Assembly: GCA_030603365.1 (NCBI GenBank)
Contig: JAUVXV010000005.1
Span: forward strand, 62,001 to 126,000
Length of the DNA: 64,000 nt
Origin: Candidatus Heimdallarchaeota archaeon
GTDB taxonomy: Archaea > Asgardarchaeota > Heimdallarchaeia > Heimdallarchaeales > Heimdallarchaeaceae
Reading direction: 5' to 3'
Numbering within the stretch: the stretch's first letter is position 1; each line of letters opens with the position of its first letter. The notes below the pieces were generated by a model. It was not told the origin of the DNA. It did no database searches and saw only the letters and a program-made list of their open reading frames with translations. Both the position numbers and the translations under genes were made by a program. Below, piece after piece: positions 44,399-52,442 of this stretch.

Positions 44399-44500
44399 AT
44401 TGACACCTAAATATAGGCTTACAGATGCTCAAACAGTTATATATATTCACAAACTAATTTTGTGTTTTTATACTAAATTCTGAATCATCTATTGACAGAC

Positions 44501-44866
44501 ATGGCTTTAATATGGGGAGATACAGAAGATACTCAAAATGCTTCTAAACAGTCCTTTGAAGAAAGTATCGAGAGGATTCTAAAAGAAAAAGGAATAATAA
44601 GTCTGGATGAATTAATGGGGCTTATTAGTCATGATAATAATCTTCTAACAGATTATCAAAGGATTTTGAAAGGAATAGATAAATTGATTGAAGATGGAAA
44701 AATAATTATTGATCATGAGAAAAATATCCGAATGACAACTCTTTCTGTTTTAGGAACAGATGGATTAAATGAGCTTCCTATTTGGGATTTAATACATAAA
44801 GAAGAGGATGTAGAACTGAAAAAAGAAATTATTCGAAGATATAACCAGATCAACCCTTTACTCTAA
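44501..44866 (+). CDS. Small winged-helix-like protein of unknown function
   Basis: About 121 residues. The middle (IERILKEKGIISLDELMG, then YQRILKGIDKLIEDGKII with a beta turn after it) has the helix-helix-helix-wing pattern of a winged helix, so DNA or protein binding is possible. The frame can be opened from a TTG at 44492; the ATG at 44501 is preferred. It precedes the radical SAM gene by 70 bp on the same strand and might be its operon partner. Not recognised further. Confidence 0.55.
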   Translation: MALIWGDTEDTQNASKQSFEESIERILKEKGIISLDELMGLISHDNNLLTDYQRILKGIDKLIEDGKIIIDHEKNIRMTTLSVLGTDGLNELPIWDLIHKEEDVELKKEIIRRYNQINPLL

Positions 44867-44949
44867 TTATTTCTTTGTCCATTCATTGGAAAACATTTGA
44901 ATAGGATAGATATTTAGTTATTACAGATAAATTATCAATGTTGTTTGAA

Positions 44950-45876
44950 ATGAAATATGTTTATGGACCAGTTCCATCCAGAAGATTGGGAAAATCTCTT
45001 GGTATTAGCCCAATTCCTGATAAAACTTGCAATTACACATGCATATACTGTCAATTAGGAACAACCACTAATTATACAAATACAAGAGCAATGTTCTATC
45101 CTGTAGAGGATATTCTTGACGAAGTAAGGTATGCTCTCAAACAAGAGAAGGAAATTGATTTTATTACAATTGTAGGAGAAGGGGAACCACTCCTTTATGA
45201 AGGATTAGGAACTTTGATATCAGAACTAAAGAAAATTACATCAATCCCTATAGCAGTAATAACAAACGGTGCTCTACTTTATAGAGAAGATGCGAGAAAA
45301 GACATTTTAGAAGCTGATGTAGTTTTACCGACATTAGATGCAGATTCCGAAGAACTATTTCGAAAAATAAATAGACCTCACAAGGATATTAAACTTGAGA
45401 AAGTAATTAAAGGATTTAAAGAATTTCGTAAAGTCTTTGCTAACCAAATTTGGTTAGAAGTTATGCTGATAAAGGATTTGAATGATGATGTTGAATCTCT
45501 TAAAAAGATTGAGGAAATAATAAATCAGCTCAAAGTTGATAGAGTATACATAAATGTACCAATTCGTCCTCCTACTGAATCATGGGTTAAGATTCCTCCA
45601 ACAAATCGATTAATAATTGCTCAAGAGATACTCAAAGCAGAGAGTATAGCTCATTTTGAAGAAATACTCATAGAGAGTGTAGATAGAGAATCTCCTCCTT
45701 TTAATCAAATTTTAAATATACTGAAAAGACATCCCTTAAGAAATGAACAGATGTATACTCTATTTCCTGAAATGTCTAAAAAGGAAATTGATTCCATGCT
45801 AGATGAGATGAAAAACAAGGATCTAATAGAATCTATTCTTTATAACAAGAAGATATTTTGGGAAACAAAAAAATAG
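44950..45876 (+). CDS. Radical SAM protein with C-terminal winged helix (COG0731-like)
   Basis: About 308 residues. It starts MKYVYGPVPSRRLGKSLG, then CNYTCIYCQ, the CxxxCxxC cluster motif for the 4Fe-4S that cleaves S-adenosylmethionine, then VGEGEPLLY (SAM binding) and TNGALL. The last 60 residues are winged-helix-like. The GPVPSRRLG.SLG family is widespread in archaea and bacteria, with no settled reaction. The frame also has an ATG at 44938, but family members start at MKY, so 44950 is preferred. Confidence 0.88.
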   Translation: MKYVYGPVPSRRLGKSLGISPIPDKTCNYTCIYCQLGTTTNYTNTRAMFYPVEDILDEVRYALKQEKEIDFITIVGEGEPLLYEGLGTLISELKKITSIPIAVITNGALLYREDARKDILEADVVLPTLDADSEELFRKINRPHKDIKLEKVIKGFKEFRKVFANQIWLEVMLIKDLNDDVESLKKIEEIINQLKVDRVYINVPIRPPTESWVKIPPTNRLIIAQEILKAESIAHFEEILIESVDRESPPFNQILNILKRHPLRNEQMYTLFPEMSKKEIDSMLDEMKNKDLIESILYNKKIFWETKK

Positions 45877-45968
45877 AATTTAGGATTTATGCTAGAATGA
45901 AGAGTGATTTAGTTTTTTAATAGTTTATAGAAGATAGTGAATTAAAGAAAGAGATTATCGGGAAATAT

Positions 45969-46820
45969 TCAAATCAATTCTTTATTTTGAAATCTTTTTT
46001 TCCATTCTTTTGGTGCAACAACGGGTGGATGAACATATCGCTCAATTCTAGTTATTTCATCAATTTTTTCCAAATCCTCTTGTGATAGAGTTAATTCCAA
46101 TGAAGCATAATTGTCTTTTATATGATCTAAACTTGTAGCTTTTGGAATAGGATAAGCACCTTTACTTATTACCCAAGCTAGGCAAACTTGTGCGGAACTT
46201 ACTTTGTTTCTTTTTGCTATATCAATAATTATAGGATCTTTGAGAGCCTTACCTCTACCTAATGGGGAATAAGAAATAAAGTTGACATTCTTCTCATTAA
46301 GAGACTTTAGTAGTTCAGTCTGTTGTAGGTATGGATGATGTTCAACTTGATTTGCATAGATCGGCTTATCACATGCTTTAATAGCTGCTTCAGTTTGTTT
46401 GGCAGTGAAGTTTGAAATGCCTATATGCTTAACTTTTCCATCGTCAACAAGTTTGCTTAATGACCCTAAAGTATTTTCATGAGAATATCCTAGTGCAAAA
46501 GCTGGCCAATGGATATAAATGATATCAATATAATCAAGTTTAAGTTTTTCAATTGATTTAAGAGTGGATTTGTAAGCAAATTTAGGTTTAACTCTCAACG
46601 GATGAACTTTTGTTGCAATGATTAACTCATCTCGTTTTACTATTCCTCCATTAAGGACTTCATATAATCCTTTTCCTACACCTTTTTCATTACCATAGGA
46701 TTGTGCAGTGTCAACAAACCTGTAACCCATCTTTATTGCTTCAATTGTTGAAAATCTAGCAGCTTGAGGTTTGAGCATCCATGTACCCAATCCAATCTTA
46801 GGAAGTTCTTTGTCAGACAT
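45969..46820 (-). CDS. Aldo/keto reductase
   Basis: 283 residues, a TIM-barrel NAD(P)H-dependent reductase. It has IGLGTWM, FVDTAQSYGNE (catalytic Asp and Tyr), IATKVHP (Lys), IYIHWP (His) and the cofactor end IPKATSLDHIKDN, all in the usual places. Typical substrates are aldehydes and sugars. It is divergent from the sugar kinase at 46903, only about 80 bp away, which suits a role in carbohydrate use. A palindrome covers its start codon. Confidence 0.9.
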   Translation of the reverse strand: MSDKELPKIGLGTWMLKPQAARFSTIEAIKMGYRFVDTAQSYGNEKGVGKGLYEVLNGGIVKRDELIIATKVHPLRVKPKFAYKSTLKSIEKLKLDYIDIIYIHWPAFALGYSHENTLGSLSKLVDDGKVKHIGISNFTAKQTEAAIKACDKPIYANQVEHHPYLQQTELLKSLNEKNVNFISYSPLGRGKALKDPIIIDIAKRNKVSSAQVCLAWVISKGAYPIPKATSLDHIKDNYASLELTLSQEDLEKIDEITRIERYVHPPVVAPKEWKKRFQNKELI

Positions 46821-46830
46821 ATACTGACAA
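46810..46830. promoter_or_regulatory. Palindrome across the aldo/keto reductase start codon
   Basis: TTGTCAG, seven bases, CTGACAA: a perfect 7-bp inverted repeat that includes the ATG (46818-46820, minus strand) in its loop. It could be an operator shared with the divergent kinase gene or a hairpin at the 5' end of a leaderless mRNA. Confidence 0.35.
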
Positions 46831-46902
46831 AACTGATAAAGATAATTTAAGCTTTCGGAGAATCTACTAAAAACTTATATTTTGCATATTGTTAGGGATG
46901 CT

Positions 46903-48462
46903 ATGGAATATCGCATGGTTTTCGATGCAGGTTCTAAAGCATTGAAATGTGCCATTGCAGACGAAAATAACACCATCTTAGCCATGGAACATATTATCCC
47001 TCAAGCTATACAATCAGCTGATGGTTTTGGTAGAAGCTGGGAGCATTCGAAATATTGGACTAATTTATTGGATTTAGCAGAAAAAACAATTAAGAAATCA
47101 AAAATCGATTCACAGAAAATTAAGTATATTACTTCCTCAATTATCAGACCCAGCTGCGTTTTTACTGATGAAAATTTAGACCCTCTTTATATTGGGGCAA
47201 GCTTTGATGTTCAGGGAATAGACTATGGAGATGAAATAGATGAGAAGTTTGAGAAATTAACTGGAGAAACTCTCTATCAACAAACAGGACATTTCCCTAA
47301 CTTTCTTATGATACCATCCAGATTAGAATTCCTAAGAAATAATCCTGAAAAGATTGATAACAAAAAAATTACTCACTATTTACCTGTAGATAGTTGGATT
47401 CTTGTTAAATTTGGTGGAGAAGTTCATACAAATTATACCAGTGCAATGGAATCTGGTTTCTTCAGTCTTAAGGATAAACTCTGGCATGATGAGTGGCATT
47501 CAATTTTTGAAATTAATGATGATTTCTTCCCCCCTACTGTTCAATCAGGAGAAATAGTTGGGAATATTTCCACTTCAATCCAAGAGAGACTAAATCTAAA
47601 CTCTGAAACAGAATTAGTTGCTGGAATACCAGACACTCAAGCTGCACTGCTTGCATCCAATTCCATAACTCCAGGAAGAATGGGCGTAGTTTTAGGGAGT
47701 ACAACTCCAGTTCAACTTGTAACAAAAGAACTCTATACAGATGATCAAGAACGAACTTGGACAACGGGAATCTCAGTAAAAAACCTTTGTGACAATTATA
47801 TTGTAGAGGCTCATACAGGAATAACTGGACAAGTAGTGAAATGGGCAGCTCACCTTTTTGATAATAAACTGAATACTAAATTCTTAGAACCTTCAAAAAA
47901 ACAATATCATAACCTAAAGGTAAAATATCAACAATTTGATGAGTATGAACAAGAAGAATCAGAGGAAAACATTGCTACTCATTCAGTATTTGCTAACCTA
48001 GGTCCTTCTACGTTAACTAGCTCAAATCGAGCTGCAGGGGAGTTTTATTTTCCAAGCCCAGGTGGAATTGAAGAGTTTTTCATTCACCAGAATCAGCTGG
48101 TCGGAGCAGTCTTTGATAATATTATGTTTGCTGTATCTAGAAATATTGATTTAGCAAAAGAAGTAGCAAAAATGGAACAATTTACTTTATCTCTCCTAGG
48201 GGGGTTGTCTCGTTATACATTACTCAATCAGCGGTTTTCGGATTTATATAACCAACCAGTTTTATACTTATCAGATCATGAAGCATCAATTCACGGATTA
48301 CTAAAACTGTGTGATATTGCTAGCGGAAAAATAAAAAATCTGTTAGATTATCAAAAGGAATTCTCAACTACAGATGCGATTGTTAAACTAGAACCCCGTT
48401 CAACTATGTCATCTAAACTTCAAAATAAATATAAGAAATGGATGAGTATAACTAAGATTTAG
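46903..48462 (+). CDS. FGGY-family carbohydrate kinase
   Basis: About 519 residues. The N-terminal domain starts MVFDAGSKALKCAIAD (ATP phosphate loop), the middle has VAGIPDTQAALLAS and GVVLGSTTPVQLVT, and the C-terminal domain has LLGGLSRYTLLNQRFSDLY (adenosine binding). It phosphorylates a sugar or polyol; LsrK-like or xylulokinase-like members are closest in overall layout, but the substrate is unknown. The frame opens at a TTG at 46882, but TTATATTT about 25 bp before the ATG at 46903 supports that start. It faces the dehydrogenase-aldolase fusion (4 bp between stops), which may use its product. Confidence 0.85.
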   Translation: MEYRMVFDAGSKALKCAIADENNTILAMEHIIPQAIQSADGFGRSWEHSKYWTNLLDLAEKTIKKSKIDSQKIKYITSSIIRPSCVFTDENLDPLYIGASFDVQGIDYGDEIDEKFEKLTGETLYQQTGHFPNFLMIPSRLEFLRNNPEKIDNKKITHYLPVDSWILVKFGGEVHTNYTSAMESGFFSLKDKLWHDEWHSIFEINDDFFPPTVQSGEIVGNISTSIQERLNLNSETELVAGIPDTQAALLASNSITPGRMGVVLGSTTPVQLVTKELYTDDQERTWTTGISVKNLCDNYIVEAHTGITGQVVKWAAHLFDNKLNTKFLEPSKKQYHNLKVKYQQFDEYEQEESEENIATHSVFANLGPSTLTSSNRAAGEFYFPSPGGIEEFFIHQNQLVGAVFDNIMFAVSRNIDLAKEVAKMEQFTLSLLGGLSRYTLLNQRFSDLYNQPVLYLSDHEASIHGLLKLCDIASGKIKNLLDYQKEFSTTDAIVKLEPRSTMSSKLQNKYKKWMSITKI

Positions 48463-48466
48463 TCTT

Positions 48467-50197
48467 TCATTCACCCAAATCTCTCATGATATCAAAAATT
48501 TCTTTCTCCTCTTCTTCGACTTCTTCAGGAAGAGCATAAATTGTTCCCAATAAAGAAGCTCGATATTGAATCTTAGCTGCCATTTCTACTTGTTGACAAA
48601 CAGTCCAAGCTTTATCTAATGAACCACCGCAGCAAACATTTCCATGATTAGCAATGAAAACTGCTAGGTTATCCCCTAGAGCTTCAACCGCATTATTTGC
48701 CAAATCATCTGTACCAGCCATTCCAAATTCTGCTACCTCACACCCTCCAATAAATGGAATGACTTCATCAACTATAGGACCAATTGGCATACGCGCAATC
48801 GATAGAGCTGTAGAATATGGTGCGTGAGAATGTACAATGGCTTTAATATCTTCTCTTGCTTTGTAAATAGCTAAATGCACTCTTCTCTCAGAAGTTGGAT
48901 TTCTTTGACCAACAATTGTTTCTCCTTCTTCATCAATTAGAACTATATCCTCAATTCCCATTTCTTCATATTTTACAGTACTAGGAGTAACAAGAAAAGC
49001 ATCTTGACCATTAGGTAATTTTACCCGAACAGATACATTACCAGCTGTTCCAACAATGTATTCTTTCTTAATCATCTCAATACATACTTTGATGATTTCA
49101 GTAATATGACTTGAGTACATTTGAAGTGTAGGCTGAATATCGGAGAATTCATCAGATTTATCTGCATGTACATCAGTTGGATCATATCCTTGTAGAACTT
49201 CAGGATTTTTAACGTTCTCTGGTATTTGGTTGTTCAGAATTTTTTCGATTCCATCTACCATCATCATTGAATGACGATGATTTGTATCAAAAGTATCTCC
49301 TCCCACATGAGGGGTAACTATCACATTATCTAATTCTAGAAACTCATTATCCTGATCAATGGGTTCTATGGAAAAAACATCCAAAGCTGCACCAGCAATC
49401 TTTTTCTCTTTCAATGCGTCTAAGAGTGCATCCTCATCTACAATTGATGCTCTTGCAGTATTAATGAACAAGGTATGTTCCTGAATCAATGCAATTTGTT
49501 CTTCTCCTATCATATCATCTGTTTCATCTGTAGGTGGACAATGTAAGGTAATGATGTCAGAATTAGACATTAATGTATCCAAATCAACTGAGTTCCCTTG
49601 GATAGCTGTTAATCTTTGAGGCAAAACATAAGGATCAAAAACTAAGAACTTAACGCCAAAAGGTAGAAGAAGCTTAGCCACGTTAAAACCAATCCTTCCC
49701 AATCCCACAATACCAACTGTTTTACCACTTAGTTCAAATCCTTTGAATTGATTGTAATATTTTATGTAATCTTCAAAGTCATTAACCTGGAAAGCTTCCT
49801 CAGAGTGGAGGATACGTTCTATTGAATGGAGTTTACGAGCAAGACTAAGTATTAGTCCTACCGTTAATTCCGCTACTGAAATTGTATTTCTATTTGGTGC
49901 AAAAAGTACTGGAATACCTTTGGATGTTGCTGTTTCCAAATCAATGTTATTTGGGTCACCTCTTGTTGAACCAATTATCTTAAGATCAACTTGTTCAATA
50001 ACTGATTTCTTAACATTATCTCCCTCACAGATGAATATCTCAGCACCAATATCTTTTATTCGCTTGATAAGATCTTCATCATTGAAGTATAGGTTTTTTG
50101 TATCTCGCCAGCTCTCATAAACTATCTCATCTTTCAGGAGAATTTTCAGTTTCTCAAGAGCTTCTGGAGAGAAATCAGCTGTAATATATGCTTTCAT
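48467..50197 (-). CDS. Fusion of D-2-hydroxyacid dehydrogenase and class II aldolase
   Basis: About 576 residues in two enzymes. Residues 1-335: a D-isomer-specific 2-hydroxyacid dehydrogenase with TVGIVGLGRIGFNVAK (NAD-binding GxGxxG), NTARASIVDEDAL and the catalytic Arg, Glu and His (TPHVGG). Residues 360-576: a class II (zinc) aldolase/adducin-type domain with TAGNVSVRV, VTPSTVKYE, HSHAPYSTALS and FIANHGNVCCGG, where the His residues would bind zinc. Both active sites look complete. The fusion suggests successive steps on one sugar-acid, perhaps after the neighbouring kinase. GTG at 50206 is an alternative start. 17 bp after the SCP2 gene, so probably one operon. Confidence 0.88.
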   Translation of the reverse strand: MKAYITADFSPEALEKLKILLKDEIVYESWRDTKNLYFNDEDLIKRIKDIGAEIFICEGDNVKKSVIEQVDLKIIGSTRGDPNNIDLETATSKGIPVLFAPNRNTISVAELTVGLILSLARKLHSIERILHSEEAFQVNDFEDYIKYYNQFKGFELSGKTVGIVGLGRIGFNVAKLLLPFGVKFLVFDPYVLPQRLTAIQGNSVDLDTLMSNSDIITLHCPPTDETDDMIGEEQIALIQEHTLFINTARASIVDEDALLDALKEKKIAGAALDVFSIEPIDQDNEFLELDNVIVTPHVGGDTFDTNHRHSMMMVDGIEKILNNQIPENVKNPEVLQGYDPTDVHADKSDEFSDIQPTLQMYSSHITEIIKVCIEMIKKEYIVGTAGNVSVRVKLPNGQDAFLVTPSTVKYEEMGIEDIVLIDEEGETIVGQRNPTSERRVHLAIYKAREDIKAIVHSHAPYSTALSIARMPIGPIVDEVIPFIGGCEVAEFGMAGTDDLANNAVEALGDNLAVFIANHGNVCCGGSLDKAWTVCQQVEMAAKIQYRASLLGTIYALPEEVEEEEKEIFDIMRDLGE

Positions 50198-50214
50198 TTC
50201 ATTCACATTTTTAG

Positions 50215-51018
50215 TTAAAACATCAGTTTTCTTAATTTTAACATGTTCTTCATTTCGCCTTTTACTTCCAAGTTTCCACTTGAATAAGCCTTTATTGGAT
50301 TGATCTGTTTAGTCATCATTTTCACGAAAACTGTTGAATCCATCTTTACCTGAACAGCTGCTTCTTCATCAACACCTTCCGAAAAATCTAACCCTTCCTC
50401 ACCATTAATCTTGAATAGAAAAGATTTGGAAATATCTGGAAAAGTAATCATTAGAGTGTTATACCAATTCTTGAATGCTTTCTTCACTTTCTCAGTATTG
50501 TAACGATCAATTATACTTTGTAGACCATCATCATAATTATAGTCTGATGGAATCTGTGTTTCTTTTTTGGTTGGAGCTTTACTGATTTTAATAGGAATTT
50601 GTTTCAATACTGCTTTCTTAGGAGGAGCTGGTCTTGATATCGTTTTGGTTGATGTTTCCTTTGGTACAGCTACTTCTGATTTAGATGACAATGAGGGTCG
50701 AATTATTTTCAAAGACGCAGAAGGTGCAGTTTGTACAATTTCGTTTTCTAATACCTTAAAATCTATTTTTTTCAATTTTACTAATGCTTTAATTGCGATA
50801 ACTATTCCTGCTATTAACATTCCAAACCCCATTACAGCAAAAATTAACATGAAAATTAGAATCACTTTCATGTATAGAGAAGCAGCTAGCTCAAAATCAA
50901 CAATTTTTGCAAGAAGAACTGAAGCAGAAATAAGTAAAACTGACCCAGTTGCAAAGAATGCTATGAAACTGATAGTCATTTGTCGAATAACAAAATTATT
51001 CCTTAATCTATTGCCCAT
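50215..51018 (-). CDS. Membrane-anchored SCP2 (sterol carrier) domain protein
   Basis: 267 residues: two membrane helices at about 17-38 and 48-75, a Pro/Lys/Ser-rich linker of about 80 residues, and a C-terminal domain of about 100 residues with KSFLFKINGEEGLDF, a VKMD.TVFVKMM helix and AYSSGNLEVKGEMKNMLKL, which matches the SCP2 fold (binding of lipids or acyl-CoA in a hydrophobic tunnel). In this window with an acyl-chain synthase it could handle lipids at the membrane, but this is inference. It is the first gene before the dehydrogenase-aldolase fusion. Confidence 0.75.
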   Translation of the reverse strand: MGNRLRNNFVIRQMTISFIAFFATGSVLLISASVLLAKIVDFELAASLYMKVILIFMLIFAVMGFGMLIAGIVIAIKALVKLKKIDFKVLENEIVQTAPSASLKIIRPSLSSKSEVAVPKETSTKTISRPAPPKKAVLKQIPIKISKAPTKKETQIPSDYNYDDGLQSIIDRYNTEKVKKAFKNWYNTLMITFPDISKSFLFKINGEEGLDFSEGVDEEAAVQVKMDSTVFVKMMTKQINPIKAYSSGNLEVKGEMKNMLKLRKLMF

Positions 51019-51128
51019 GAGACAGTTTTTCTTTTAAACTTTATGAATTTTTTGTGTCATTCAGTCATGTTGTGGGTGTTTTATAGAGGTTATCATAAGA
51101 TCTGGAAGATGACTGGCTTACAGTCTGT

Positions 51129-51346
51129 ACTCACTCTAAAGGATAATTCACGTATCCTCCTACCCCGTCCACACTCAAAGAGTGCTTACGGATCGCTTAT
51201 TAGCTCCTCATTCATAACTGGGAGTATAGGAATGGATTCCATTTCTCTTGTACCTTGACCACAATCTATGGAAGGAGGTGGTCTGCAAAGTCTACACGAG
51301 CGGTAAACCCTATTCCTATACTTTAAGACTGTTTGCTCTATATAAA
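51129..51346 (-). ncRNA. Stand-alone guide-RNA-like transcript, relic or non-autonomous form of the IS605/TnpB element
   Basis: On the minus strand: TTGTTGGGTTTATATA (TATA 51346-51339) resembles TTGTGGGGTTTATATA before tnpB. About 20 bp later a domain closed by an 11-bp helix begins (ATTCCTATACT 51312-51322 with AGTATAGGAAT 51223-51233), containing GACCAC/GTGGTC (51257-51283). Then from 51196 to 51129 comes a segment matching the tnpB right end: GCGATCCG, a CACTC/GAGTG hairpin (51172-51184), GGACGGGGTAGGA, and GGATA/TATCC (51141-51157). Hairpins are kept although stem bases differ. No nuclease gene is left. Sequence beyond 51129 would be the guide. The 51019-51559 gap otherwise holds only AT-rich DNA and one hairpin. 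Confidence 0.65.
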
Positions 51347-51474
51347 CCCAACAAAAATGTAAAATAACTAGATGACAGAATTACTTTATAAATTTTGATG
51401 AAAAAAGGTTTTCCTATATCATGTAAAACTTTTCTTCGAGTTTAAAAGTCAAAGACTCTATTATATTTACAGAG

Positions 51475-51527
51475 GCTAGCATCCTTAGAGCTGCACATCC
51501 CCTACCTTCTATTTCTCAAGTGCTAGC
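51475..51527. other. Stem-loop in the gap before the MoaD-like gene's 3' end
   Basis: GCTAGCA (51475-51481) and TGCTAGC (51521-51527) form a perfect 7-bp stem around 39 bases that include CATCCCCTACC. It lies 3' of the MoaD-like gene and may be a transcript-end structure. On the minus strand the loop GGTAGGGGATGTG faintly resembles the guide-RNA scaffold, but too weakly to call. Confidence 0.3.
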
Positions 51528-51559
51528 TTCTTCTCTTTCATTTCTACGATAAAAGATTC

Positions 51560-51841
51560 TTATCCGCCTGAAATAAAAGGAATTATAGAAATAATTTGAT
51601 CAGCTGTAAGAGTAATTTCATCCAATTCGTCATTATTGACATTTCTCTTATCTAATTGAATAAAATAAAAATCCTTTATCTTTTCTTCACTATAGAGCAA
51701 ATTTTCCATCGCTTGCCCATATTTGTCTCTAAAGAAATCAAGAGCATTTTGAATTGATGAGTTCTCCTTTATTTCAATTTGGACGTATCTCTCTTTGGTA
51801 ATAGATCTTAACTGTCCAAAGCATTGAATAGAGACTTTCAT
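51560..51841 (-). CDS. MoaD/ThiS-type ubiquitin-fold sulfur carrier (SAMP-like)
   Basis: 93 residues with beta-grasp features (VSIQCFGQLRSITKERYVQIEI, key pattern F.QLR) and the C terminus IISIIPFISGG, whose Gly-Gly end would be adenylated and thiocarboxylated by an E1-like enzyme. Such proteins give sulfur to molybdopterin/tungstopterin, tRNA or thiamine, and in archaea (SAMPs) are also attached to proteins. The tungsten-type AOR at 27386 would need a pterin, so a MoaD role is plausible. It follows the decarboxylase genes with 37 bp between. No E1 gene is in the window. Confidence 0.8.
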   Translation of the reverse strand: MKVSIQCFGQLRSITKERYVQIEIKENSSIQNALDFFRDKYGQAMENLLYSEEKIKDFYFIQLDKRNVNNDELDEITLTADQIISIIPFISGG

Positions 51842-51878
51842 GGTAGACCTAACTCAAGAACTTATTTAAGCGCTTCTT

Positions 51879-52442
51879 TCAATCAAATTTCTCCAAAAAT
51901 TTATCTTTGATTTCAGGAGGATGCCAGGGGATATTTTCTAGCTTATGGATATCTTCTTCAACAAGAGTATGGAGTACAGACAATTCCTTAGCAGCAAGTA
52001 AATCTATTAGTTTGCCATTAAGTGTTTCAGTATCTTTCATAACATCGACTGATTGGACATTTTTGATTCCCATCCCAGATATCATTTCTTCATAAGCAAG
52101 ATTAGAAGAAACAGTTTGTTGGCCTCCCGTTGTGGCATATGAACCATTATCTAAAACAAGAATTTTCAAGTTTTGTGGCTTATGAAAAGCTATGGTAGCC
52201 ATTGAACTTAACCCCATAAGAAAGTTGCCATCACCAGTAATAACAATAACTTGTTTATTAGGTTGAGATAAAGCTAATCCAAAACCTACAGCCATTGGTA
52301 ATCCCATACTTCCTCTTAAGTAAACTTGAGGTTGATGAAGATAAGCAAATACTTGACGGCTAACATTACCATTAGAGCTAACAATTAACTCATCTCCCTT
52401 AAGCAAATCTTGTAAGCTTCTAACTACTTCATCGCCTTTCAT
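51879..52442 (-). CDS. ThDP-dependent decarboxylase, beta subunit (ComE/sulfopyruvate decarboxylase type)
   Basis: 187 residues, the thiamine-diphosphate-binding half: SMGLPMAVGFGLAL, VITGDGNFLMGLSSM (GDG...N cofactor motif) and LVLDNGSYATTGGQ. This is the C-terminal-domain counterpart of phosphonopyruvate or sulfopyruvate decarboxylases, which exist as two-gene versions in archaea. It overlaps the alpha gene by four bases (TGA/ATG). The reaction would be decarboxylation of a 3-substituted pyruvate to the aldehyde. Which substrate is open: sulfopyruvate (coenzyme M route), phosphonopyruvate or another. Confidence 0.82.
   Translation of the reverse strand: MKGDEVVRSLQDLLKGDELIVSSNGNVSRQVFAYLHQPQVYLRGSMGLPMAVGFGLALSQPNKQVIVITGDGNFLMGLSSMATIAFHKPQNLKILVLDNGSYATTGGQQTVSSNLAYEEMISGMGIKNVQSVDVMKDTETLNGKLIDLLAAKELSVLHTLVEEDIHKLENIPWHPPEIKDKFLEKFD

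Noticed and set aside
51043..51258. Plus-strand open frame of 71 codons in the gap before the SCP2 gene
   Set aside because: It lies opposite the guide-RNA scaffold, has no ribosome-binding site and no recognisable protein features; the similarity to the tnpB right end explains the sequence better.
51475..51527. A second copy of the guide-RNA scaffold
   Set aside because: Only GGTAGGGGATGTG is vaguely alike; the flanking hairpins of the scaffold are missing.
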